A stretch of 64,000 bases of DNA, taken from NCBI RefSeq assembly GCF_010093595.1, contig NW_022985437.1, positions 2,571,809-2,635,808 on the forward strand. Direction: 5' to 3'. Positions within the stretch are counted from its first letter, which is position 1; each line of letters begins with the position of its first letter. Below are positions 49,201-59,955 of this stretch, piece by piece. Below the pieces are notes generated by a model. The model was not told the origin of the DNA, did not search any database, and saw only the letters and a list, made by a program, of their open reading frames with translations. The translations under genes and the position numbers were made by a program. Origin of the DNA: Mytilinidion resinicola (Eukaryota; Ascomycota; Dothideomycetes; Mytilinidiales; Mytilinidiaceae).

Positions 49201-49691
49201 GCCAGGGAAGTCTTGAGCTCATTGGATAAGACAAATTCTTTGGGCGGTAAGCATGAACCACCGGCCGATGCCGCGGGTATCTCGATGGAGGCTGGCAGCC
49301 GCAACTCGATCTTTTCCAGCTTCGCAATCTTCTCGGCCCATGTGCTGGAGGTCTGAGGGAATTCCAGTAGTGAACGTTGCTGTATGGGGATATTGGTCGA
49401 GGCCCCTTGATTGTCCAATCCTAGCCGACCGTAAGGTCCATTTGGAGCTCCACGGCCTCGGCCGCCAAAACCGCCTCGGAAACCGCCCCTGCCACCTCGA
49501 TCTGTAGATGGCCCACGCTCTGCCTGTAATTCACCCCGTGGAGCTGGACCACCCCGACCGCGACCACCGTCCTGGAAACCCCGGTTGTTTTGTGGGCACG
49601 CACGCGCGAAATGGCCCACACGCCCGCATTGGTGACAGCGCTGGCGATCAGGTGGCCCTTGACGGCCCCGATCGTTCCAATGGTCGGCCAT
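46257..49691 (-). CDS. AGO: Argonaute with zinc knuckle and RGG N-terminus (array copy C)
   Basis: Exons 49691-48242, 48196-47385, 47332-47123, 47057-46747, 46689-46566 and 46508-46257 give 1052 aa. The protein opens with a CCHC zinc knuckle (Cys19, Cys22, His27, Cys32; CHQCGRVGHFARAC), then an Arg/Gly-rich segment at about residues 40-90 with several RGG-type motifs. The full Argonaute body follows: N-domain, ArgoL1 (VGANKFFLKSG), PAZ, ArgoL2 (LRLLPYQPYNRVLP), MID with IVCLVLSKKN, and PIWI. The slicer tetrad is complete: Asp in LVLGADVTHP, Glu in KPRNEMIDEM, Asp in YYRDGVSESQY and His in TARPAHYFVLENG. The end is DDTMFWM. Both N-terminal modules bind RNA or RNA-binding proteins in other families; RGG leaders are common in fungal Argonautes, a knuckle is not to my knowledge. 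It is the upstream-most gene of the array. Confidence 0.94.
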
Positions 49692-50611
49692 TGAGGGCGT
49701 CTCGAGGCTCTACTTGCTACTTGTCAGATGGTGAGAGGACGGGTCAAAGAGAGGGGACGCTTTGGAAGTACTAACGGTTTTGATCGTGATATGAACCTGA
49801 GGGGGTTAGCGATGGTGAGATTCAGCTCCCAAAGAAACAGGTCTTTGGCGATAGTACAGACGAAGTGGATACGAGATTGCAATTTACGGTTGACGAATGC
49901 CCTATATACGCCACAGTGGGCGTTTGGATAATCAAGTTACTAACAAAGCTAGAGTCAGCAATCCGAGCACGGTGCTGGGTTTCAAACTGACCAAAGACTT
50001 GCGAGACGATGGTTTGAGCCACGCAGACCCAGATATGAGGTTGCATTACAATGAAAATGAGGTGGTCAAAGGATTCTAAACAAAACGTCGAGGTGGTTCA
50101 AGGTCGTACTGGAGGGCTTTCAATTCGTCAAACACGGTGATTACACCAAAGGGTGGGATGTGGGCAGGGAATTGTCTAGGACACGGCCATTGTTGAGACA
50201 TGAAGGAAACCATGATCAGTGAGCGTGGCTTGCCTATGGAAGCTTTGAGAAATAACATTATTTGTTGTTGAACACATTGGAGAAACACTTGTGAGCGTGT
50301 GTCGTCGTTTGCGACGAAGCACGTTTGTATGCTGAATCGAGCTGGTTGAGACCACTCTGCGGATTAGTCGAACTAGCTAGATGCTGTGCACGATGGAAGG
50401 ACACGAATGGTGATGGGTGGAAGAGCAGAAGATGGTTCGGAGATGTGTCTACTCCCAGGCGTCGTCCGTAGTCCATTTTAGAATGGCGAGTGATGTATCG
50501 TATTATACGCATATGTTTGAGTGGAATCGCCCTAAAATTACAGTGCTTCGCTCATCGCGCGAGGCTCTATGTGGGTATATACTTACAGATAACAGATAGA
50601 GCCGGCAGTTT
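49692..50611. other. intergenic, promoter side of the Argonaute array
   Basis: No gene supported. The part next to 49692 should drive Argonaute copy C; the right end is the 3' flank of the mitochondrial carrier gene. Confidence 0.5.
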
Positions 50612-51780
50612 TCACTCCGGCAGTCCCCTCATGACGGCTTCGAACGCTACCAAAGCCATCGCATTCGCTGGAAACGCTCTCAAAAAGCAAGGTGTGAAGC
50701 CCCTCCAGTAACCTCTCAAACCGTTTTCCCTATATACAGCTTTAGCGGCATCTCTCCAGCGCGGAAACTTCCGTTCGGGGCCAAGCGGGTCTGTCATGAT
50801 GCGCTGTTTGACCACGTCCGATGGGTATGACGTTAACCAGAATATCTGAGCAGAGACACCACCAGCCCAGAAGTTGATGGCCGGGGCTGATAAGTGAGTG
50901 TTCTCTTTCAACGCTCGCGTGAAAATATCGTAGCTACCCCACCAGAAGAAGAAGAACGTCCGGAAGATGAGTGTGGCCACTAAGCCATGGTAAATTCCTC
51001 TGATGCCATATCCGCCAAACTGCGCCAGATCGTTAGCGAACGGCTTGGTTGAGATCGTCGGGCTTTTACCATTTTCTTGACGCAGTCGATGGGACCTGTA
51101 TACAGTCTCTTTGATTTCTCCACTTGATATTGCACCTGCAATCGTGCCTTGATATGTTCGACAGGACCCGCAATGAAGCTCACTGTGGCTCCTGCCATCA
51201 CTCCCGCCATTGCGTGGCCTATAGTTGGTAAATGCTTATGTCCCTGGCTTGATTCGGCGGAGGTTCGTCGCGGATTGAAGACATTGTCGTTCAATAGGCG
51301 TCGGTATACGTTCAAGGAGCCCAGCATCCTATCCATGCCATTAGCCTATACGTATGACGCGTCGTTTCTGGACATACAGCGAGTCCATGAACATCCATCC
51401 AACCAGCGGCGGGGTAGCACCTTTGTATAACCCCTTGATGCCTTCATTTCTGACCGTCTGGCTCAGACACTCCCAGGGTCCTTTGAACTGCGACTTGTCC
51501 GTGGTTTGTAGGCGCACCTTGATAGTATCGAAGCTGTAGGCAATGGTTTAGGGACGTGAAGCGTGATTGAGGCGTGAGCTTACGGATGTCCAACTGCATA
51601 GGGTCAGTTCTTAGTCGCAGAAGAGATGTTCGGAGACTGCATACCTGATAACTTGGCAATGCCAGAAAAGACTCCAGCTACGAAGCCTTTGTAGCTCTTT
51701 GCTCCTTGACTGGCAACCTGCTGCTTGTCGGACGCAGCATGGTGCCCATCCTTGACGGGGCTCTTCACCGTCGCGGACAT
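50612..51780 (-). CDS. mitochondrial carrier, YMC1-like
   Basis: Exons 51780-51645, a 10-nt exon 51593-51584, 51533-51378, 51328-51070 and 51019-50612 give 322 aa. The three mitochondrial-carrier repeats each keep the Pro-x-Asp/Glu-x-x-Lys signature: PFDTIKVRLQT, PVEHIKARLQV and PSDVVKQRIM. The segments AGVFSGIAKLSVGHPFDT and GATPPLVGWMFMDSLMLGS match the YMC1/YMC2 branch of inner-membrane carriers, which move amino or organic acids (glycine and others have been proposed in yeast). The first signature is assembled across the 10-nt exon (Val-Gly-His-Pro), so skipping it would destroy the transporter. The N-terminal 28 residues are polar. The gene is divergent from the GT8 glycosyltransferase, with 364 bp between start codons. 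Confidence 0.9.
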
Positions 51781-52144
51781 TGGAGGCCAGGGAGCAGCAG
51801 CTTGGGCCTCGCGATCATTCCGGTGGAGGAGCTCAGCATGTATAAAGGTGGAACAGGCAGACTGGCGTTGACTCAGTCGGCCGCGATTATTGGAAACATC
51901 GGCGTTAACGACAGATAAATGTTGATTAAATGCACCGCGCCTAACTATGACGAGTGCATCTCGCGCTCCCGAGATCGGACGGCAGCAATCGGCTTGGGCG
52001 CTTGGTGCTAGACTCAACTGCTCGACTACAACTGCACCCATGTAGCTACCGGAAACGCATCGTGGTCCCCGGCCGCGCGAAAACAAGTGAGATATTCGCC
52101 CCTCAAATACTGCTTCAAGCAGGATACCCGGAGCAGGATATCCG
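51781..52144. promoter_or_regulatory. shared divergent promoter region, carrier / GT8
   Basis: These 364 bp separate two divergent start codons and so must hold both promoters. No TATA box or known operator could be singled out by eye. Confidence 0.5.
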
Positions 52145-53206
52145 ATGGCGACTCCATCCGAGCATGCCGCGACCCCTCGCGCCGTGGACAGCAAGAAAGG
52201 CAATTCAACCCTCATTACTCGCTCTCATACTCTGTCGCTAACTTTTCGCAACAGTGTGGACCACACTAATCACCAATACCGCGTATTTGACTGGCCTGTT
52301 AACACTCGATTACTCGCTGAAAAAGCATGGCTCCAAGTACCCACTGGTCGCGCTCTACACAGACACATTCCCTCCCGAGGGCCACAAGGCATTGGATATT
52401 CGAGGAATACCCAAGCAGTATGTGAAATATCTGCTGCCGGCAGCGCATAAGGACTTCAGCCAGGACCCGCGCTTCTACGACTGCTGGAGCAAGTTGACGC
52501 CCTTCTCGCTCGTCGAATATGAACGAGTGGTACAGCTGGATAGTGACATGCTCGTGTTACGGAACATGGACGAGCTGATGGACCTTGAGCTAGATGCGCC
52601 AAGTCTCGCAGGGAAAGGCGATCGGGTGTTTGGCGCAAGCCATGCCTGTGTCTGTAATCCCTTGAAGAAGCCCCACTACCCCAAAGACTGGTACGGACGG
52701 TGTCACCCGTGTACGCCCTTGGACCTGAGCTGACAGCAAGGAACAGGGTACCAGAGAACTGTGCTTTCACGTCTCAACACGAGATCCCAGACAATGCGCA
52801 GATCTATGGCGCGCCCTCTTCGTTCGGTCTCGGCATCCCCAATGGTGGTCTGCAGGTGGTGAATCCGTCTGCTGAAGTCTACGCTCTTATATCAGCGCAG
52901 CTGTCCAAGGACACGGCAATCACGGGCTACGACTTCGCAGATCAGTCGCTCCTTGGAGATTTGTTCTCGGGGCGATGGGTTGCGATACCGTACATCTATA
53001 ACGCCCTGAAGACGCTCCGGCGGGAGGGCGTCCACCACCAGATATGGCGCGACAACGAGATCAAGAACATCCACTACATTCTCAGTCCCAAACCATGGGA
53101 CGAGAAGATGGGTGCGGAGTCCGAAGAGACGCATACGTGGTGGTGGAAAGCGAACCAAGAGCGGCTTGATAAGGAAAAGAGCACGGGCTTGGATGATGGA
53201 TTTTGA
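52145..53206 (+). CDS. glycosyltransferase family 8 (glycogenin/galactinol synthase-like)
   Basis: Exons 52145-52199, 52255-52690 and 52747-53206 give 316 aa. The first intron is of the GC-AG type (AAAG/GCAATT), the only way to join the N-terminal DSKK to VWTTLITNTAYL in frame. Family blocks include LTGLLTLDYSLKKHGSKYPL, FYDCWSKLTPFSLVEYERVV and the metal-binding Asp-x-Asp in QLDSDMLVLRNMDEL. Further along are FGASHACVCNP, the PENCAFTSQH block, PNGGLQVVNPSAEVY and DQSLLGDLF. GT8 enzymes of this fungal cytosolic type transfer hexose from a UDP- or other sugar donor; the acceptor is not known. No signal peptide or membrane segment is seen, so it is likely cytosolic. Its length is usual for the group. 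Confidence 0.9.
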
Positions 53207-53815
53207 GTTACAGAATGACGCATGGCTAAAGTCCCGTATTTCACATATAGGTACCCCGGTCAATTGAGGCTCTCCTATATGCAGGGCGCAACTCTGTGAA
53301 TTCTCGAGATAGGGGTCCTGCCCCTGGTGACGCAGGAGAAATCACCATTCTGCTGCGCAATCTTCAATGCCAAACGCCTCTTGACCACCCAATTGCCCCT
53401 GAATCGCGCATGTTTAATCAGTGGCGCAAGAATTCGTCGCACAGAGAATGCAGGTGAATGTAGAACTCCGCAGCGGGGCAAGCCTAGGCGCAGATTGAAC
53501 CTCGCGCCGCTAGCCCCTGGAACCTCAGCCTCCCAAGCACCTTACACGACACCAAAACATCAGGTCCCCCACTGCCCCAACTTTCTCGCCCTACTAAATT
53601 CTCCGGTCCGCCTGTCGTGTCCAATTGTGCGACGCTGCCCGCTTTCATCCACGAACCATCCTTCGCGACCGTCGCGTCCTTCCGATCCCTATCAACACGC
53701 CCGCCTGATATCGCTCCCTGCGCTCTCTGCACTCCATTCACTCTCGACCGGATCGAAAGTTGCAGAGAATCGTCTTCCTAGCCACTAGAGCGCCGTAGAA
53801 CTCGGCGCCGGCAAT
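53207..53815. other. intergenic, ARF6 promoter and leader
   Basis: C-rich on the plus strand from about 53490 to 53790, as expected for a promoter and 5' leader of a strongly expressed housekeeping gene. No other gene seen. Confidence 0.5.
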
Positions 53816-54715
<900 letters not shown>

Positions 54716-55437
54716 AGAACCACGCACTCCCGACACGTCCCATCTACGACTAGCATGCGCCTCTCCTCTTCAGCATAATACCCATTCACGCCCCCCTGTC
54801 TTCCGCTCCTCCCACCCACCTGCACAATTCCATTACTATGAATCTCCTCCGCCCCCGCGGCACCCCCCCTTACACCTTGTAATAACAAAACGGACTCTGC
54901 ATTGCATGCGACAAAAAGCGCATTCTCGGGTTACATTTCCGTCCTCGTTGCTCTTTTCCTTTCATTTGCTTCTTTTGGCCACGCTTCCGGTCGTATTTGC
55001 GCGGGCGAAACGGTGAGCTTGTCTTCACTTTCTCCTCTGTCCTTTTTGGCGAAAGATTGGGTGTAGGACGATGCGATCGATACCCCTGGCTTGCCCCTCT
55101 TCATACCTACTTATCCCCTTTATTCGAGATTATATGATGTGTAGATTGCTCGCTCCCCGACGTTTCTCTTGCTCTGTGTCTGTTTTCGTTGTTGTGAACT
55201 GTGGAAGACGAAGTTGCTGCTAGAGGTTGCGAGACTGCGGACGGCATGGTTATGGCTATACGTATGTGCATAATAATGGAAATCGTCATCACTTTCATCC
55301 TCACTCTAAGCATGGAGGGTATGAGGAACGCACTGAATATCACCTAACCAAATCTAGCCACATCATGAAAGCTAAACTACCACTCCACATCAACTCGCCT
55401 ACAACTTCGCCCCTCCCCGCCCAACCTCGCTCCCGCC
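54716..55437. other. intergenic, convergent 3' ends of ARF6 and SGF29
   Basis: CT-rich then T-rich untranslated sequence, with no gene recognised. Confidence 0.5.
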
Positions 55438-57115
55438 CTACCTATCCGGCAACACATACCTCCTCTCAACACTACACTCCCGATCCGCCTCATCTTCACC
55501 CTCGAATCTGAGCCGTACGAAATACTCCGGCCCCGGCGCGGGCACGGCCCCGGTCGCGTCTTCTTCCTTCACATCCCCATCCCCCTTCTTTTCTTCTTTC
55601 CGGTTCTTCAGCGTCCAGGTAGCGACGACCTCGGCTTTGTAGAACGTGGTGGTGCCTGGATACAGCGCGAGTACATGGCGCTTGGCGGGGAGGTCGGGCA
55701 GGGTCGTGTTCGCGGAGGGCGGGGGGATGGCGACGAGGTGGTTGACGGAGGCGCGGTAGGGGAGGGAGGGGGTTGGGGGGTCGGGGTCTGAGTCGATGAT
55801 TTCGTAGCTAGTGAGTGTGTTAGTGGGGCTTTGAAGAGGGGAGGAACTTGTGGAGAAGGCGGTCGGATAGAGAGAGGTTTGAAGGGATGATGATGATATG
55901 ATTTGGAGGAGGCATATCGATGTTAAGGGGACGGAATTTTTGCATTACATAATGGAAAGGAGGCTATACCGGCGCTGTTTGCCCTCCCCGATCACGGACG
56001 TGACTCTGCAGAGGATGCCTTCGCCTTCGGCGGCTTTGGCTTTGTTGCGGTAGAGCACTTCGGTGGTGACTTGGAGTTTATGTTTCTCGGAGGCGACTAG
56101 GTTGGGTGGGAGTTATCAGCAGTGGTTGAGAGGCAAGATTTGCGAGGAAATGAGCAAAGCAGGAAACTAGAATTGGAATTTGAGAAGCTTTCAGCTGAGG
56201 GATCTGGTATACCACAATCCATCCCAAGCCATACAAAGCGCTCGCAGAGAAACGAATAGGAGAAGACAATCTAAAGATGAGCCTTACGTTTCAATGAATC
56301 CGCACTCTCCCCCCCATCATCCGCCTTCACAGAGCCCTCTCGCGCAACTGGAACCGAGTTGGCCCTAGAAGCCGCACTCTTCACCAACCTGCTCGCAGAA
56401 GTAGGAATCATGACTTTCGGGGATGAGACGCCGGGCGACTCTATGCTCTCACGATCTTCGAGGGTCTCGGTGTGCTTCCGCTTCGTGTTGCGGTCTCGTT
56501 GCGATTTGCCAGCGCTGCCAGCACGTGATGTTGGATCTGGTTCGTGAGCGTCGCGGAGGGCAGCTAGGATTTCGAGGGATTTGAGGATGTCGTTGCCGTT
56601 GTCGCTTTCGATCAGGTTTTGTAGCTCTTCGGTTAGTTTGATGTTTGCGCGGAGGCACTCCTCTAGCTCGGTGTCTACAGCCGCGGAAGGTGATTCGCCG
56701 CGTGCTAGATAGACTGTCTATTAGCCGTTGCTAATCGCGATTGTCTAGGATACAGGATGTTTCAGAATCCATGTATGCCTAGGTCTGAGGTCTGGATATA
56801 AGTTTCAGTACATACCTATCGCTGTATTTTGCTTCTCAGTCAGGTCCACAATTTGCTTTGTGAGCTCATTCGAGCTTTTCTGCGACAGTCATATTAGCAG
56901 TCTTCCTGGTAGAGTGTTCCAATTCTGTAGCATTCATAGGATGTGATATCACGTGCTAGCTCGATATCCTTGTGAGATTTATAATGTGGACGAGGAGTGC
57001 TCACCAGAAGCTGGTCTCCTCTCTTAGCATCACTTCGTATCTGACTCCATATGCTTCGCTCTTCGTCTACCTCGTCCTTGACCTGGCCAGCCCGTGGTCG
57101 GTTGCGAGCGGCCAT
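55438..57115 (-). CDS. SGF29: SAGA complex subunit Sgf29 (tandem Tudor)
   Basis: Exons 57115-57005, 56879-56816, 56704-56288, 56096-55970 and 55807-55438 give 362 aa. The N-terminus is a helical/coiled segment (MAARNRPRAGQVKDEVDEER; KQIVDLTEKQNTAI) that in relatives anchors Sgf29 to the Ada/Gcn5 module. A polar linker follows. The C-terminal SGF29 Tudor domain starts about residue 210: VAxxHKLQ-type entry, ILCRVTSVIGEGKQRRYEI, then DPDPP, the aromatic-cage region near LALYPGTTTFYKAEVV, and the end YFVRLRFEGEDE. Sgf29 reads H3K4 methylation and recruits the Gcn5 acetyltransferase to promoters. A linker rich in Lys, Glu and Gly (near residues 310-330) interrupts the last part of the Tudor domain, longer than I would expect in yeast. 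The gene is divergent from PMI, 362 bp apart. Confidence 0.88.
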
Positions 57116-57477
57116 GATGTGGACGGGAACCAGCGCGTTCTAACGCGCTTCCGCCGTGAAGATCAATACAGATTGTTATGAGCTGAAATTAATCGATTGT
57201 AATGTTGGAGGCAGGTTTAGAGTTCAGAGAGCCGTGCGCGTTTGATGGTTGGCCTTGGAGCGGGCTTGTCCGCCAAATGCTCCATGCAGGCGCACAGATG
57301 CCCGTGAGGTTCAATTAGGCGGTAGGAGCTTGCCTCGAACAGGCTACGCCTCCCCACGGGCCAGCACTTTATTAGAACACCAGGGCTCTCGTTGGCGGTG
57401 ACGTTGCCGTTCAATATCAATTCCTTCCACGCCACTTGTTCATTCTCCATTCACACCTCAATAGCCCTTCAATTACC
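57116..57477. promoter_or_regulatory. shared divergent promoter region, SGF29 / PMI
   Basis: These 362 bp lie between two divergent start codons and must carry both promoters. No specific operator was identified. Confidence 0.5.
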
Positions 57478-59330
57478 ATGCAGATTCCGTTGATTCGTCT
57501 CCAATGCGGTACGAAGTTCACAGTACTCTAAGACTTCATTTCGCTAATTGATTATAGGCGTAAACAGCTACGACTGGGGTTGGTTCCTCCAATTACCCCA
57601 CCATGACTTCAAGAACTGGATGGGCTGAAGCTATCCAGGTAAGGTCGGCAAGGACTCCGCAGCCGCCAAATTCGCAGCTGCAACTCCTTCAGACGACTTC
57701 TCCATCCAAGAGGAAAAGCCATATGCTGAGGTCCGCACATCTGATACTTATCACGAGGGCCACGAAGTTCAATTGACACCTGGCGCAGCTATGGATGGGA
57801 ACACACCCTTCCCTTCCGTCCAAGGACCTCGAGACGCAACGGACTCTTCTTGATATGGTACAAGACAACCAAGCTCTGCTCTCAACACAAATCAGCGAGC
57901 GATTCGGCCACAAGCTGCCTTTCCTGTTCAAGGTGCTCTCCATCAACAAAGCTTTAAGCATACAAGCACACCCGAACAAGAAGCTTGCAGAGCAGCTGCA
58001 CGCCAAAGATCCCAAGAATTACCCAGGTATGTCTTCGATCTATTCCTCGACATTGATCTCCGCTCACCTCAAGCAGATGATAACCACAAGCCTGAGATGA
58101 CTATCGCAGTCACCCCATTCGACGGCCTCTGCGGCTTCCGACCCCTCAGCGAAATCGCACACTTCCTCAATACCATCCCTTCACTACGCAAGCTCGTTGG
58201 CGAGGAGCAGGCCAAGAACTTCGAGTCTACAATCAAAGGCCAGGAGACATCCGAGAAGGAAGAGGATGTCGAGGCCAATAAGAAGGCATTGCGCGAAGCC
58301 TTCACCTCACTCATGAACGCGGACAAGGAGGCTCTAGCATCGGCTACTGAATCGCTTCTCGGATCAGCCAAGTCCGAGGGCGCCCAATTCGCTGGTGAGG
58401 GCGGACCCTCCAACGGCGGCAAGGAGCTAGCGGACCTCGTCATCCGTCTTAACAGCCAATTTCCAGGAGATATCGGGCTCTTTGTGCAGTTCTTCCTCAA
58501 CTATGTCAAGCTGAAAGTTGGCGAGGGGATGTTCTTGAAGGCTGATGACATTCACGCCTATCTCTCTGGTGGTATGTATACGAAATGCTTGAACCCAGTA
58601 CTCCGCCAAAAGCTCGGGCAGATCTATTTGTTACTGCTTGGGCTACCCCAATACGCTTTTCAGACTCCGGACAAGATGTCAAGGTCGACGCAGTGGAGAT
58701 TAGGCTCCCTTCTGGCTGGCCGGTTGCCCGCTAGCTGAGCACCTCCTGACAGTGGTATCGAGCGAACAAGGAGAGAGCCCGAGCAGTGTCGTATCCATGT
58801 GCCCAAACATATGACCTGTTATTATATCACTCTCGCTCCAGGCTAACACACACCCAGACATCATCGAATGCATGGCCTCTTCCGACAACGTCGTCCGTGC
58901 CGGCTTCACCCCAAAATTCAAAGACGTCTCCACCCTGACCTCCATGCTCACCTACTCCTACGCTTCGCCTACCTCGCAAAAGATGTCGCCCGCCGACTAC
59001 CCATACGTGACCCTCAATGCTGCCGCCTACAGCTCCTCCTCAGCTGCTATCCTCTACGACCCGCCCATCGACGAGTTCTCCGTCGTGCGCACCTCGCTCA
59101 ACAAGAAGGGTGCAAAAGCCACATTTGAGCCCATCCAGGGCCCGAGTGTGATTCTGTGCACTTCAGGAAGCGGCTGGGTGAGTGTGGGCCCGAAGAGGGA
59201 GAGATGCGAAACGGGGTGGGTATACTTCGTGGGTGCGACTGCGGAGTTGGTGATCGAGGCCGATGAGGGTGAGGAGATGGTGACGTTCAAGGCGTTTTGT
59301 GAATTGCAGGGGAAGGAGAGCCAACTTTGA
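57478..59330 (+). CDS. mannose-6-phosphate isomerase (type I PMI)
   Basis: Interconverts fructose-6-phosphate and mannose-6-phosphate, feeding GDP-mannose for protein glycosylation and cell-wall mannan. Exons 57478-57508, 57557-57577 (21 nt), 57639-57730, 57789-58026, 58077-58571 and 58858-59330 give 449 aa. Family blocks: [53 protein letters not shown] (with Gln and His of the zinc site), the [15 protein letters not shown] block, [16 protein letters not shown], the [18 protein letters not shown] active-site block and [18 protein letters not shown] polar insert at about residues 190-240 is typical of fungal PMIs. The fifth intron is 286 nt, five times its neighbours, but the GT and AG ends and the flanking frame are sound. 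Confidence 0.95.
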
Positions 59331-59344
59331 GCCGTAGAACATAG

Positions 59345-59810
59345 ATAGCCCTGGGGCGTCTTGCGGTATTGCATGGGTGAGTAGACAGTAGAATTCAGGC
59401 ATGCGATCCGGGAGCTTCGAGACTTGACATTTGTGACTGGGTCGGGTTCGATAGCCGGGGGTATCTCACCACCATCTCTCCTATGTAGGCAAGCCTTCAA
59501 AATCGCGGTCGCAATTTGGGAATTTCGGAATTTTACGTACATGATTGCGTTGTCTTCGACAGCTCTGGGATGCCTCACAATATTCCCATGCGCGCAGTGG
59601 GCTAAAATCACACATTTAATTTCCGAGCTTCAGGATTTAACATCGATAACTGTCTCGTGCGTGATATCCCGGGGGTGCTTCACAGTATTTCCTTCGTGGG
59701 CAAATCACAGACTTCACACATGTAACATAGAAGCTTCGGGATTTGCATCCTTCATTTTTTTTGGTGCTCGACACCTTAGGGGTGTCTTGCATTTGCTAAT
59801 TTTGTAAGGA
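59345..59810. repeat. degenerate tandem-like repeats downstream of PMI
   Basis: Two best units start near 59567 and 59670 (about 105 bp apart). They share TGCYTCACARTATT-like and AGCTTCRGGATTT-like segments in the same order. Weaker echoes lie near 59351 and 59777. Boundaries are approximate; nothing here codes for protein. Confidence 0.45.
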
Positions 59811-59955
59811 AAAACTTGCTCTAATCCACGCCCTCGCAACTTGTACATCTCGTATAGTTCTCGAGTTTCATACTGAGGGTCTTCAGACATCACTATACCG
59901 TCGCCCAAAACATCACCCACAGGTCTCCGTCTGAAGTTACATCCAACTTTGGAGC

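Noticed and set aside
51604..52215. Longer N-terminus for the mitochondrial carrier, starting at 52215
   Set aside because: The extra 145 residues have no carrier features and would overlap the divergent GT8 gene. The Met at 51780 gives a normal-length carrier.
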